Origin: Chryseobacterium defluvii
GTDB lineage: Bacteria > Bacteroidota > Bacteroidia > Flavobacteriales > Weeksellaceae
Assembly (NCBI RefSeq): GCF_003634775.1
Contig: NZ_RBXB01000001.1
Span: 1-64,000 of the forward strand
Reading direction: 5' to 3'
Length of the DNA: 64,000 nt
This document shows, in pieces, positions 52,348-61,569 of the stretch. The notes beneath the pieces were generated by a model, which saw only the letters and a program-made list of their open reading frames with translations, had not been told where the DNA came from and did not search any database. Position numbers and translations under genes: made by a program. Positions within the stretch are counted from its first letter, which is position 1, and every line of letters starts with the position of its first letter.

Positions 52348-55300
52348 TCATTCTCTATTCTTAATTAAAAGCCAACCGGAATATGAAACTGTTAATTTTG
52401 TGTCGGGCTCCGTCCACTTCAAGAGATACCAGTAAGTTCCTGTAGGTAGATTTCTGCCTCCTGATTTTCCATCCCATGTATAGATTTTATCAGATGACCT
52501 GTAAACCGGAGCACCGTATCGGTCAACAACTTCTATACTCACATTCTGTTTAATCCTTAAATCGGAGTAATTGAGAACATCGTTAATGCCGTCACCATTA
52601 GGCGTAATAGCATTGATAAGGTTTAAAATCAGGAATTCTTTGGTAACGGGCATACAGCCGTCCGCTCCTAATACATATATTTTATGGATTCCTCTTGGTA
52701 GTCCTATAAATACGTTAGAAGATTGATAGTCAATTCCGTTTAAAGAATATTTATAAGGAGGTGTGCCTCCTGAAACATGAACGGTAATATTGGAACCAGA
52801 GGTTTCGATACTTGTGATGGTAGGACTTTGAGCTACAGTTACATTTACGTATTGGCGATATACACAGCCGTTGAATCCTAAGTCTATATAATAATTTCCT
52901 GCTCCCACTGATATGGTTGGTGTTGTTGCTCCCGTACTCCACAAATAGGAAGTAAATCCTGCACCAGGATCAAGAGTCACGTTTTCTCCGGGACAAATTA
53001 CCTGATCATGCAGAACATCAGATTTTTTTGGAGATTTTAAGGTTAAAGTTAAAACTCCGGTATTGGGACACTCTGTAGGACTCACAAATCTCACATAATA
53101 AGTATTTGTTGTTTGTAAAAGTTGGGTGGCAGGAATTGCATTGGTTGCTGTCTGTGCATTGGCCAATGTCGTGTAAAAAGTCAATGTTACATTAGGGTCA
53201 GTTGTGAAAAGCCCTTTGTAATCATTAAGATTAATACTTTCAGAACCGCTAATATCATTATCACATACATTTACGCTTACATTAGTGCTCAGTAAAGTAA
53301 TCTTGTTCCCAATTTTAAAGTTGATCTGTCCGAAAACGGTAGGGCATTCATTGGGAACAGCCGGATCTACTCTTACATAAACCGTTGTATTTGCGGTATA
53401 GGTCCAGTTCGCAGGAAGTGTATTATTATTTCCGGTATTGGCATCTGCCAGAACGAGGTAGTATCTTACATTGAAATTTGCAGAATTATTTACAATTTGA
53501 GGGGTAATCGCAGCAAAGTTAACATTAATGATCCCATCAAAATTATCGTCACAAAGATTGGCGTTAAAGTTATTGATATTGATGTTAGGAGCAGGGTTAG
53601 TCGTCAATGTTATCTGAGCTGTTTTAGAACACCCGAAAGCTGAAGTTACATTGGCATATACTGTTCCTGCCGGACCATTATAAGCGGCCGGGTTAGCAAT
53701 CTGTCCGGATAAATTAGAGTTGGTAAAATACGTAACAGTAGTTCCTGTGTCCGGAGTCATATTTGCACTTGTCAGGTTAAAAGTTCCATTACCATTGGCA
53801 TCTGTACAAGATGTTAGAGAAGCATTACTTACTTGTAAAACATCAATGTTGATAATGATTTTAAAATATTCAAAATCAGCGGGATTACCATTTCCTTCAA
53901 TATAATATACAAATGAATCTGTAGTATCTGTAGTAAGGCCCGGATTAGGAGTGTAGGTGATTTGTCCCGTCGTTGGATTTACTGTTGCAGTCCCTGATGC
54001 AGGCGGTGCAATGATACTCGTATTAGAAGGAATAATTGATTGTGTTGATGCCGTAAAAACCGGTGAAATTACTTTCGTATTACAAGAACCGATATTAAAT
54101 GTCGTTGTTGTAATAGGCGGACATACTGTATAGTTATAAGGATTGGTAAGCTTTGATTCACAATTGTTTTTGGTGATTAAGCAGGTATAAGCTCCTGCAC
54201 CATATAATTCCGGATTGATAGAATATGAGGTCGCTCCCGGAATAGGATTGCCATTCAAATACCATTGATAAGCATCATAGGTGTTATCCACCTGAAGCAA
54301 AACCCCGGTGTAGCAATCTCCTGTTTTGGAAATAGCGGGAACGGAAGAAAATCCGGCAAAATAGCCTCCGTAACCCACCGCACCGCTTCCTGCCGCAATT
54401 CCTGCTGTAACAGATTTGGTAGAGTTTACCGTAATGTTTCCGGAAACGTTCGCAACAGAGTAGCTTACCCAGTTCGGATTTCCCGTTACAGGATAAGGTC
54501 CGTCGGATGCCGAAATAGGAGTTCCGTTTAATGTGACTATTGCTCCGGTTTGGGTAATGATATTCAATTTTGTATTGAATGTCTGAGATCCAACCGTATT
54601 AATAAATCCGATTTCATCTATTTTATTAGGCATGAAACAACTCAGAGGCGGAATAAAATTAAAGCCACCTGCCGGATATTCATTTCCACCGGAAACTCCG
54701 GCTAATAATTGATATACATAGATGTTTTTGGTCGAGGAAATACTCATATTGTAATGTCCGTTTCCCTGGTCGATATAGCTGGAACTCGGCACCATATAAT
54801 ATTTTCCTGCATTGAGAGTAGTTCCTGTAGCTACCCCATTAATGGTAACAGGAGTGTTGTCTTCCGTAGCAATAATGAGCGCTCTTTCCATTTCGGAGGA
54901 AACAGATCCTTTTCCTTTCACCACTACAAAATCTTTTCCTAATCTTTCTACAGGAACAGCCTGATCCATCAGGATATCGTTATTGGTAAGGTTCAGATTG
55001 GTATAAATTCCATTGAAATTTCCGTTGGTTACAGAAATAGGTTTTGTAGCTACGATTTTAGCTCCTACTAATCCGTCCAGATTATTAAAGCTATCTGTAC
55101 TTACCGCATCTATGATGTAGGATTGCCCTTTATTCAGAGTAAATGTTTTGGCAGGAGAGGAGGTTCCGTCCGAGAAAATAACATTCGGATTATAATCTGA
55201 AACAACAACTGTGGTATTATCTTCCGTAGCCGTAATTCCTATCATTGAATTCACATAATATGCCGTTCCTGTAATGGGAGCCATTGCCGCATAAAAAGTA

Positions 55301-55695
55301 GTTCCAAGTCCGGCTAATCCTTTGGATGTGATGATTTCAGCATGGTTGGTGACTGAAAATCTGTAATTGGCAAAAAACTTTTTCGGACCTTTCACATATA
55401 TTCCCATAGTGTTAGGCGTAAACAGATCAGACTGAAGAGTTGCCAACATGAAATTACTGGGAATACTTACCTGCGCTGGACTTCCTTTAGCGACCTGTAC
55501 CGTAGTGAATAAAGTGTTGTTGTTATAAATCTGCACCGAAAAGGGTGTCGTTTCATTAGTAGATAGATACAGGTTGCTTTCAAGTCCGTTAATTCCGGAT
55601 CTTGCAGCCATAGGCGCAAACCAGTGGTCTGTATCTAACTGAGCATTGACAAATAAACAAAAAACTGTAAAAACAATCGATAGAATTTTTTTCAT
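52348..55695 (-). CDS. Giant T9SS type B surface protein 4 (IgGFc-binding-like N-terminus)
   Basis: 1115 residues, signal peptide 1-18 (FVNAQ). IgGFc-binding-like domain (about 20-440; GIYVKGPKKFFANYRFS; ATEDNTTVVVSDYNP; ILMDQAVPVERLGKDFVVVKG), Ig-like segment with the Cys pair (AGAYTCLITKNNCES), tandem-95-like segment (TDSFVYYIEGNGNPADFE), two CDDN/CDND modules (CDDNFDGIINVNF; VCDNDISGSESINL) and the type B sorting domain (AITPNGDGINDVLNYSDLRI; VDRYGAPVYRS; LLIKNRE). It is the first of the four in transcription order, with TAAATTTG (55715-55722) upstream. Most like copy 1. Confidence 0.85.
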   Translation of the reverse strand: MKKILSIVFTVFCLFVNAQLDTDHWFAPMAARSGINGLESNLYLSTNETTPFSVQIYNNNTLFTTVQVAKGSPAQVSIPSNFMLATLQSDLFTPNTMGIYVKGPKKFFANYRFSVTNHAEIITSKGLAGLGTTFYAAMAPITGTAYYVNSMIGITATEDNTTVVVSDYNPNVIFSDGTSSPAKTFTLNKGQSYIIDAVSTDSFNNLDGLVGAKIVATKPISVTNGNFNGIYTNLNLTNNDILMDQAVPVERLGKDFVVVKGKGSVSSEMERALIIATEDNTPVTINGVATGTTLNAGKYYMVPSSSYIDQGNGHYNMSISSTKNIYVYQLLAGVSGGNEYPAGGFNFIPPLSCFMPNKIDEIGFINTVGSQTFNTKLNIITQTGAIVTLNGTPISASDGPYPVTGNPNWVSYSVANVSGNITVNSTKSVTAGIAAGSGAVGYGGYFAGFSSVPAISKTGDCYTGVLLQVDNTYDAYQWYLNGNPIPGATSYSINPELYGAGAYTCLITKNNCESKLTNPYNYTVCPPITTTTFNIGSCNTKVISPVFTASTQSIIPSNTSIIAPPASGTATVNPTTGQITYTPNPGLTTDTTDSFVYYIEGNGNPADFEYFKIIINIDVLQVSNASLTSCTDANGNGTFNLTSANMTPDTGTTVTYFTNSNLSGQIANPAAYNGPAGTVYANVTSAFGCSKTAQITLTTNPAPNININNFNANLCDDNFDGIINVNFAAITPQIVNNSANFNVRYYLVLADANTGNNNTLPANWTYTANTTVYVRVDPAVPNECPTVFGQINFKIGNKITLLSTNVSVNVCDNDISGSESINLNDYKGLFTTDPNVTLTFYTTLANAQTATNAIPATQLLQTTNTYYVRFVSPTECPNTGVLTLTLKSPKKSDVLHDQVICPGENVTLDPGAGFTSYLWSTGATTPTISVGAGNYYIDLGFNGCVYRQYVNVTVAQSPTITSIETSGSNITVHVSGGTPPYKYSLNGIDYQSSNVFIGLPRGIHKIYVLGADGCMPVTKEFLILNLINAITPNGDGINDVLNYSDLRIKQNVSIEVVDRYGAPVYRSSDKIYTWDGKSGGRNLPTGTYWYLLKWTEPDTKLTVSYSGWLLIKNRE

Positions 55696-55714
55696 GCGTT
55701 CTTATAAAGGGGAG

Positions 55715-55722
55715 CAAATTTA
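55715..55722 (-). promoter_or_regulatory. -7 element of surface protein 4
   Basis: Minus-strand TAAATTTG, 19 bases before the start. Confidence 0.45.
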
Positions 55723-55873
55723 AGCATTAATAATCAAACTTTTATATTAAAAATTATAAGATAATTATGGAATGCTTACATTGTGACATTCCTAAAATAT
55801 ATTCACATACAATTCATATTCAGAAATCCTGATATGTACGGAGTCAGATGCAGAGATGAATGATTTTTTCCAC

Positions 55874-55908
55874 GCAAAAAAATCCCGGTGAAATTTTTCA
55901 CCGGGATT
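55874..55908 (-). terminator. Terminator of tsf
   Basis: AATCCCGGTGAAA and TTTCACCGGGATT form a perfect 13-bp stem; the minus strand continues TTTTTTG. 21 bases after the tsf stop. Confidence 0.92.
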
Positions 55909-55929
55909 ATATATTTGAAAATTATTTGA

Positions 55930-56757
55930 TTAAGCTAAGCTTACTCTGATAAATCCTGTAACTTTAAGATCTCCGTTTACAGATTTTACATAGTCAGCAA
56001 CAGATTGGTTTCCGTCTTTAATGAAAGCCTGGTGTACCAAAGTGTTCTCTTTGTAGAATTTCTGCATTTTACCTTTCAAGATGTTCTCGATGATGTTGGC
56101 AGGTTTTCCTTCTTTAGTCAAAAGTTCTCTTTCGATCTCTAATTCTTTGTCAATCGTTTCCTGAGAAACAGCAGTTTCGTCAAGAGCAATTGGGTTCATT
56201 GCAGCAACCTGCATAGAAACAGCTTTAGCAGCTTCATCAGCACCGTCTACTTTTCCGGAAAGAGCAGTGATTGCAGCAATTTTGTTTCCAGCGTGGATGT
56301 AAGCTCCTAAGAATGGTCCTTCGATTCTTTCGAAAGCACCGATCTCGATTTTCTCACCGATAACTCCTGTTTGCTCAACTAATTTCTCAGCAACAGTAAT
56401 TCCGTGGAAATCAGTAGCTAAAAGCTCTTCTTTTGAAGCAGCAAAGATAGCCATTTCAGCTAATTCGTAAGCCAACTCGATGAAAGCTTCATTTTTAGCA
56501 ACGAAGTCAGTCTCACAATTTAAAGAGATAATAGCTCCCAATGTGTTATCTTCGTTTACTCTAGCGATAACTGCACCTTCAGTAGATTCTCTGTCGGCTC
56601 TGTTCGCAGCAACTTTTTGTCCTTTTTTTCTAAGGATCTCGATTGCTTTTTCGAAATCTCCTTCAGCTTCAACCAAAGCTTTTTTGCAGTCCATCATACC
56701 TGCACCTGTTGTGTTTCTTAATTTTGCTACGTCTGCAGCCACTGGTGTATAAGACAT
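55930..56757 (-). CDS. tsf: Translation elongation factor Ts
   Basis: 275 residues. N-terminal UBA-like domain with VAKLRNTTGAGMMDCKKALVEAEGDFEKAIEILRKKG, the EF-Tu-contacting core, then coiled-coil and C-terminal parts (NCETDFVAKNEAFIELA). EF-Ts recycles EF-Tu by nucleotide exchange. tsf normally follows rpsB; here rpsB is 17 kb away and in the opposite direction, and tsf has its own promoter and terminator. Confidence 0.98.
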   Translation of the reverse strand: MSYTPVAADVAKLRNTTGAGMMDCKKALVEAEGDFEKAIEILRKKGQKVAANRADRESTEGAVIARVNEDNTLGAIISLNCETDFVAKNEAFIELAYELAEMAIFAASKEELLATDFHGITVAEKLVEQTGVIGEKIEIGAFERIEGPFLGAYIHAGNKIAAITALSGKVDGADEAAKAVSMQVAAMNPIALDETAVSQETIDKELEIERELLTKEGKPANIIENILKGKMQKFYKENTLVHQAFIKDGNQSVADYVKSVNGDLKVTGFIRVSLA

Positions 56758-56819
56758 AATATTTATTATTTTTTTTATTTAAAACTTAGTATTGATTTTT
56801 AGTTTATTTTTGAGCAGTG

Positions 56820-56850
56820 CAAAGATAATGATTTTAATGATAAACTAAAA
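56820..56850 (-). promoter_or_regulatory. Promoter of tsf
   Basis: Minus-strand TATCTTTG (56820-56827) and, 19 bases further, TTTT (56847-56850, one mismatch to TTTG). The leader is about 60 bases. This gives tsf an own promoter away from rpsB. Confidence 0.65.
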
Positions 56851-56902
56851 AATGACTTTTTACGTTATTTAGTTGTTTAATAAATTTTTTAATGTTTAGT
56901 TA

Positions 56903-57604
56903 ATGAAAAAAATATTTCTTCTTATATTTTTATGCATCTTTAGCCTTGGTTTTTCTCAAAAAAAGAAAAAAGCCAAGTCTAAAGCCGTTGTAGAAAAAGA
57001 AACGATGATCATCTACACGGAAACGGATGCGGAAAGTAGTAAGGAAGCAAGAGTGATTGCAGGATTTTTGAAACAAAATCCGAATCACCCTAAAACCGAC
57101 TATTTTAAGAGAAGACTCATGGAAATCATCATGGCGGATAATTCTCCGGAAGCAAAACCGACCATTACACCAATGAGCAAGAAAGAAGTGGAAAGAATGG
57201 TTAATAATAATGAATTGAATAATTCTAAAACGTTAGCTTCCAATACAAAAAGTACGACTCCTGAAAGAACGGTAAATTATGCAAGTGTAGGGACTGCAAG
57301 CAAAAAATCAGAGCCAAGCGAGAAAAATAAAAAAACGGCTGCCATGCTGACGCACATCTTTAATAATGACCCGATGGATAAAGAAGCTTATATTAACATC
57401 AAAAACAGATCAAAATGTAACCTGATTGTTAAAATAAGCGGTAAAAAATATTACAACCTGGATGTTCCGGCCAAAGGGCAGAACTTTATTCTGATAGATA
57501 AAGGAGAGTATATTTTGACGACAATGGTTTGCGATGCCAAATATTCTTCACTCAAGAAAATCAATAAGGATATTGAAATTGAACTGAATGTAAGTGAAGA
57601 TTAA
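56903..57604 (+). CDS. Small exported protein, four-member family (copy 4)
   Basis: 233 residues, signal peptide (1-18, LGFSQ) with a very basic stretch after it (KKKKAKSKAVVEKE). Shares IAGFLKQNPNHPKTDYFKRR with the DDPRRSVLKPK region of copies 2 and 3 in diverged form, and the C-terminal domain with two Cys (SKCNLIVKISGKKYYNLDVP ... MVCDAKYSS). It is the only member on the plus strand; copies 1-3 are 15-18 kb to the left on the minus strand. Function unknown. Confidence 0.75.
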   Translation: MKKIFLLIFLCIFSLGFSQKKKKAKSKAVVEKETMIIYTETDAESSKEARVIAGFLKQNPNHPKTDYFKRRLMEIIMADNSPEAKPTITPMSKKEVERMVNNNELNNSKTLASNTKSTTPERTVNYASVGTASKKSEPSEKNKKTAAMLTHIFNNDPMDKEAYINIKNRSKCNLIVKISGKKYYNLDVPAKGQNFILIDKGEYILTTMVCDAKYSSLKKINKDIEIELNVSED

Positions 57605-57626
57605 ATACAAAATAAGAGCAATAAAA

Positions 57627-57659
57627 AAACGGTAAAGAATTTTCTTAACCGTTTTTTTA
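57627..57659. terminator. Convergent terminator between copy 4 and accA
   Basis: AAACGGTaAAGAA and TTCTTAACCGTTT pair with one mismatch, with A and T runs on both sides; it can serve both the plus-strand gene and accA. Confidence 0.8.
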
Positions 57660-57661
57660 TT

Positions 57662-58618
57662 TTATCCTTTAAACTGCCCCATCGCAATAAATTTATCCTG
57701 TCTTTGGGTTTCAAGTTCCTGTCCCGTAAATTTAGAGAAGGCCTTGATGTTCTGTAAGATTGAATTTTTAAGATTAAGATAGGTGGTTTCCGGATCGTAA
57801 TGAGCACCACCAAGCGGTTCTTCAATAATACCGTCAATGAATTTTTCTCTTAAAGCATCTTTCGGAGTCAGGTTCAATGCATTGGCAGCATCTTCTTTAT
57901 GATCCCAGTTTCTCCATAGGATGGATGAGCAACTTTCCGGTGCAATTACCGTATACCATGTATTTTCTAACATATATACTTTATTTCCTACACCAATTCC
58001 TAAAGCCCCACCACTTGCTCCTTCACCAATGATGTAAGTAAAGATCGGAGTTTTAAGCTGAACCATTTCGAAAATGTTTCTTGCAATAGCTTCTCCCTGT
58101 CCTCTTTCTTCAGCCTCTAATCCCGGATAAGCTCCCGGTGTATCTACCAAAGTGATCACGGGAATATTGAATTTTTCAGCAAGCTTCATTAATCTTAAAG
58201 CTTTTCTGTATCCTTCAGGATTCGGCATTCCGAATCTTCTGTGCTGTCTTTCTTTGGTTGTTCTCCCTTTTTGAGTTCCTATAATCATTACTTTCTGACC
58301 GTCAAGAGTGGCTAAACCACCGATCATTGCCGGGTCATCAGCAAAATTTCTGTCTCCGTGAAGTTCCAGGAAGCTGCCTTTATCTACCATTCCGTTGATG
58401 TAGTCCAACGTATAAGGACGGTCTGGATGACGAGATAATTGTACTCTTTGCCAAGGGGTAAGATTTCCATAGATCTCTTTTTTCTTTTCTACAATCTTAT
58501 CCTCTATCTGGCTGCATGCTAATTTTACATCAACACCACTTTCTTCTCCTACTAAAGAACATGTCTGGTATTGATCCATTAATTCTTTGATAGGAAGTTC
58601 GAAACTTAAATATTCCAT
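57662..58618 (-). CDS. accA: Acetyl-CoA carboxylase carboxyltransferase subunit alpha
   Basis: 318 residues, the normal length. Starts with the coiled alpha-helical region, then the crotonase-like fold: [57 protein letters not shown] and [17 protein letters not shown], which form the oxyanion holes. It transfers carboxyl from biotin to acetyl-CoA with AccD in the first step of fatty acid synthesis. accD is not nearby. -7 element TAAATTTG at 58642-58649. Confidence 0.97.
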   Translation of the reverse strand: MEYLSFELPIKELMDQYQTCSLVGEESGVDVKLACSQIEDKIVEKKKEIYGNLTPWQRVQLSRHPDRPYTLDYINGMVDKGSFLELHGDRNFADDPAMIGGLATLDGQKVMIIGTQKGRTTKERQHRRFGMPNPEGYRKALRLMKLAEKFNIPVITLVDTPGAYPGLEAEERGQGEAIARNIFEMVQLKTPIFTYIIGEGASGGALGIGVGNKVYMLENTWYTVIAPESCSSILWRNWDHKEDAANALNLTPKDALREKFIDGIIEEPLGGAHYDPETTYLNLKNSILQNIKAFSKFTGQELETQRQDKFIAMGQFKG

Positions 58619-58641
58619 TTCTTGAAGTAAATTAAATCTTT

Positions 58642-58649
58642 CAAATTTA
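58642..58649 (-). promoter_or_regulatory. -7 element of accA
   Basis: Minus-strand TAAATTTG in the 49-base gap after gltX, 23 bases before the accA start. Confidence 0.45.
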
Positions 58650-58667
58650 TGAAAAATTAATGAAAAC

Positions 58668-60176
58668 TTATTTAAAATTATTTATAGCATTATGTATTCT
58701 CACTATACTTTCTTCTTTTCCAATGATTTCCAGAATATCCGGAACATCCGGTCCTTTAAGCTCACCCACTAAGGATAAACGGAGAGGCATCATTACTTTA
58801 CCCATTCCTAATCCTTTATTCTCTGCAAAATCATGAACCGTTTGCTTCAATGCTTCTGCCTGGAAATCTGCTGTTTCCAATGTGGATGCAAGTTCACCTA
58901 AAATTGCAGCGGTTTCTTCACTCCATGCTTTTTTAGCTGCTTTTTCATCATAAGATGTTGGAGCTTCAAAGAAAAATTTCCCGTTTTCGTAAATATCTTT
59001 CGGGAAAGTAGCTCTTTCTTTCATTAAATGAATGACTCTTAAAAGCTTTTCATCGGAAGCGTTAGATAAGTCAAGATCTGAATTTTTCAGAATCTGAAGC
59101 AATTCTTCATCCGATTTCATCTGAATATACTGATGGTTGAACCATTCTGATTTCTCTTTACTAAATCTTGCGCCGGCTTTATGAACTTTATGAAGATCGA
59201 ATTCTCTGGCCATTTCGTCAAGGGAAAGAATTTCTTTATCATCTGCTGGAGACCATCCCAATAGAGCAACCATATTGATGAAAGCTTCCGGAAGATATCC
59301 GTTTTCTCTGTATCCTTTGGAAACGATTCCTGTTGCAGGATCTTTGAAATCTAACGGGAATACCGGGAATCCGAATTTGTCTCCGTCTCTTTTGCTTAAT
59401 TTTCCTTTGCCTTCCGGTTTCAGGATCAAAGAAAGATGAGCGAACTGTGGAGCTTCCCAGCCCATAGCTTCATATAATAATGTATGTAATCCTAAAGATG
59501 GCAGCCATTCTTCACCACGGATGACGTGGGAGATTTCCATTTCATGGTCATCAATGATATTGGCAAAATGGTAAGTCGGCATTCCGTCATTTTTAACTAG
59601 AACTTTATCATCTAAAGTATTGGTATTTACGGAAAATTTTCCACGAATGATGTCTTCAAGGTTTAAAGTCCTGTCAACAGGCATTTTAAATCTTACCACA
59701 TACGGAGTTTTTTCATCCAGTAACTTCTGAACTTCTTCTTCAGAAAGGGCAAGACTATTTCTTAAACGGTTTCTGGATTTATTATCATAAGAAAAAACAT
59801 CGCCTTTTGCTTCATATTCTGCACGGATGGCATCCAGTTCCTCAGGAGTATCAAATGCAAGATAAGCATAATCCGTTTTTAGGATCTGCTCTGTATATCT
59901 GTCATAGATGTCTCTTCTTTCAGATTGTCTGTAAGGAGCATATTTTCCTCCTTTTGTAGGGCTTTCATCTGGAATAATGCCGCACCATTCCAAGGCTTCT
60001 TCGATATATTCTTCAGCTCCTTCCACATACCTTGCTGTATCTGTATCTTCAATTCTCAATACAAAGTCACCACCCTGGTTTTTAGCAAAAAGATAATCAT
60101 ATAATGCGGTTCTTACGCCTCCCAAATGTAAAGGTCCCGTAGGACTTGGAGCAAAACGTACTCTTACTTTCTCCAT
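58668..60176 (-). CDS. gltX: Glutamyl-tRNA synthetase
   Basis: 502 residues, normal length. Class I signatures: [19 protein letters not shown] (HIGH-like HLGG) and KLSKRDG (KMSKS-like). [11 protein letters not shown] is the conserved glutamate-binding region. The C-terminal anticodon-binding part includes the [17 protein letters not shown] segment. It charges tRNA-Glu, possibly also needing GatCAB for tRNA-Gln if no GlnRS exists. Followed by accA after 49 bases. Confidence 0.98.
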   Translation of the reverse strand: MEKVRVRFAPSPTGPLHLGGVRTALYDYLFAKNQGGDFVLRIEDTDTARYVEGAEEYIEEALEWCGIIPDESPTKGGKYAPYRQSERRDIYDRYTEQILKTDYAYLAFDTPEELDAIRAEYEAKGDVFSYDNKSRNRLRNSLALSEEEVQKLLDEKTPYVVRFKMPVDRTLNLEDIIRGKFSVNTNTLDDKVLVKNDGMPTYHFANIIDDHEMEISHVIRGEEWLPSLGLHTLLYEAMGWEAPQFAHLSLILKPEGKGKLSKRDGDKFGFPVFPLDFKDPATGIVSKGYRENGYLPEAFINMVALLGWSPADDKEILSLDEMAREFDLHKVHKAGARFSKEKSEWFNHQYIQMKSDEELLQILKNSDLDLSNASDEKLLRVIHLMKERATFPKDIYENGKFFFEAPTSYDEKAAKKAWSEETAAILGELASTLETADFQAEALKQTVHDFAENKGLGMGKVMMPLRLSLVGELKGPDVPDILEIIGKEESIVRIHNAINNFK

Positions 60177-60195
60177 TGTAAATAAAATTTTGGTG

Positions 60196-60203
60196 CAAAT
60201 TTA
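60196..60203 (-). promoter_or_regulatory. -7 element of gltX
   Basis: Minus-strand TAAATTTG, 19 bases before the ATG. Confidence 0.45.
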
Positions 60204-60246
60204 CTTAAAAATATCAGGTTTTTCATGATGTTTTGGCACCGTATTA

Positions 60247-60277
60247 TTGGCTTTTTTGATCTTAATCTTTACTTTTG
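60247..60277 (+). promoter_or_regulatory. Promoter of the GT87-like gene
   Basis: TTG (60247-60249), 20 bases, TACTTTTG (60270-60277), 64 bases before the start codon. Confidence 0.6.
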
Positions 60278-60341
60278 TGTCCATTAGAACAAACCCACAC
60301 TCTGTTGGAAACAGGAAACACCACTTCGTAAGAAGATAAAT

Positions 60342-61562
60342 ATGACAGATAATAATAAGGCTTTACTGGCAGGATTGAAAAAAGATCTCAGAATATATTA
60401 CGTATTGGCGTTATTTATATTCCTGCTGGTGTTTGACTATGACCAGTATTGGTATATATTCAAATCATATATAACTTTTAATTCCTGGTCGGTGTATGGT
60501 GATCTCCGTCTTCTTTTAAAAGGGACAGATTTGTATAGTGTGGGAAAAGATCCGTTCAAAGAACATTATGAGCCTCCGTATAATTATCCTTCATTTTGGA
60601 GATTCTTTTCCTATATCAAAGGTTTTGATGCTGCTCATTACAAAGTCATAGGCTCTCTGCTTGTTTTCTTTACGCAAAGTATGTTTTTATGGGCAACAGG
60701 AAGCTGGGATCCTAAAAAAGCTTTTTATTATATACTCTTATTGCTTTCACCGGTATCGCTTTTAATTTTTGAGAGGGGGAATAACGACCTGGTTATATTT
60801 TTACTCCTACTATTTCCGGTTCTGGTTTTTCCTAAAAGTAAAATAGTATATATTCTATTTTTTTTGCTTGCTTTTATGTTAAAGCTTTACCCGATAGGAG
60901 CGGGGTTGTTGCTTCTTTATCTATATAGAGAAATCAATTTCAAAAGCGTTGCCGTGTTAGCAGGAGTTGGAGCTGTTATACTGTGCTATATCGGACTGAA
61001 TTACGAGGAGATTATCATGATTCGTGAAAGAACCCCGATATCTGTTTCTGAGTTTAGCTTTGGTTTTCAGGTCCCGTTAGAAAACATTATGTCTCACAAC
61101 CGCAAAATGTATAAAGTAGAAGAAGTATATTGGACGGGATATATTGTGTTGTGGATTTCCATTATTTTTCTGCTGTTTAAGGTATTTAAAAATAAATGGA
61201 ATCAAGCTGACCTGATGAATATTAAAAGTCAGGAGATACACCTCTTCTTAATTGGGGGCGGAGTTTTCCTATTCAGCTTTTTCCTGTCTGTCAGTTGGGA
61301 ATACAGATTGTTTTTTCTGGTATTATGCGTACCTGCAATGATTAGCTGGATGAAGAGCGATCAGTTTGGAGCAAAATACCTGATTATTGTTTTACCCATC
61401 ATTTTATGGAATCAGACTTTCAGAAAAGTTGCTGAATCCGTTTTTTCAGGAAACTCTAATGCCGTTTTTATTATCAACCAGCTATTGATCGCTTCTGTGG
61501 CTGTGGTTTTAATGGTTTATATTATTCTGATACTGAAAAAATCGTTGAAGCTGATCAAATAA
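60342..61562 (+). CDS. GT87/DUF2029-like membrane glycosyltransferase
   Basis: 406 residues with about ten hydrophobic helices (for example LALFIFLLVFDYDQYWYIF near 17-35 and LLFPVLVFPKSKIVYILFFLLAFML near 150-178). The long first periplasmic loop contains GTDLYSVGKDPFKEHYEPPYNYPS, where aspartates early in the loop fit the GT-C catalytic site, and RGNNDLVIFLLLL is a family-typical stretch. GT87 enzymes use polyprenyl-phosphate sugars to build surface glycans. The sugar is unknown. It faces the GT2 genes convergently with a hairpin at its stop codon. Confidence 0.8.
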   Translation: MTDNNKALLAGLKKDLRIYYVLALFIFLLVFDYDQYWYIFKSYITFNSWSVYGDLRLLLKGTDLYSVGKDPFKEHYEPPYNYPSFWRFFSYIKGFDAAHYKVIGSLLVFFTQSMFLWATGSWDPKKAFYYILLLLSPVSLLIFERGNNDLVIFLLLLFPVLVFPKSKIVYILFFLLAFMLKLYPIGAGLLLLYLYREINFKSVAVLAGVGAVILCYIGLNYEEIIMIRERTPISVSEFSFGFQVPLENIMSHNRKMYKVEEVYWTGYIVLWISIIFLLFKVFKNKWNQADLMNIKSQEIHLFLIGGGVFLFSFFLSVSWEYRLFFLVLCVPAMISWMKSDQFGAKYLIIVLPIILWNQTFRKVAESVFSGNSNAVFIINQLLIASVAVVLMVYIILILKKSLKLIK

Positions 61563-61569
61563 TCAGCTT
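61548..61569. terminator. Hairpin at the GT87-like stop codon
   Basis: AAGCTGAT, CAAATA loop, ATCAGCTT; the stop TAA is inside. Only a weak T run follows, so termination is uncertain. Confidence 0.4.
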
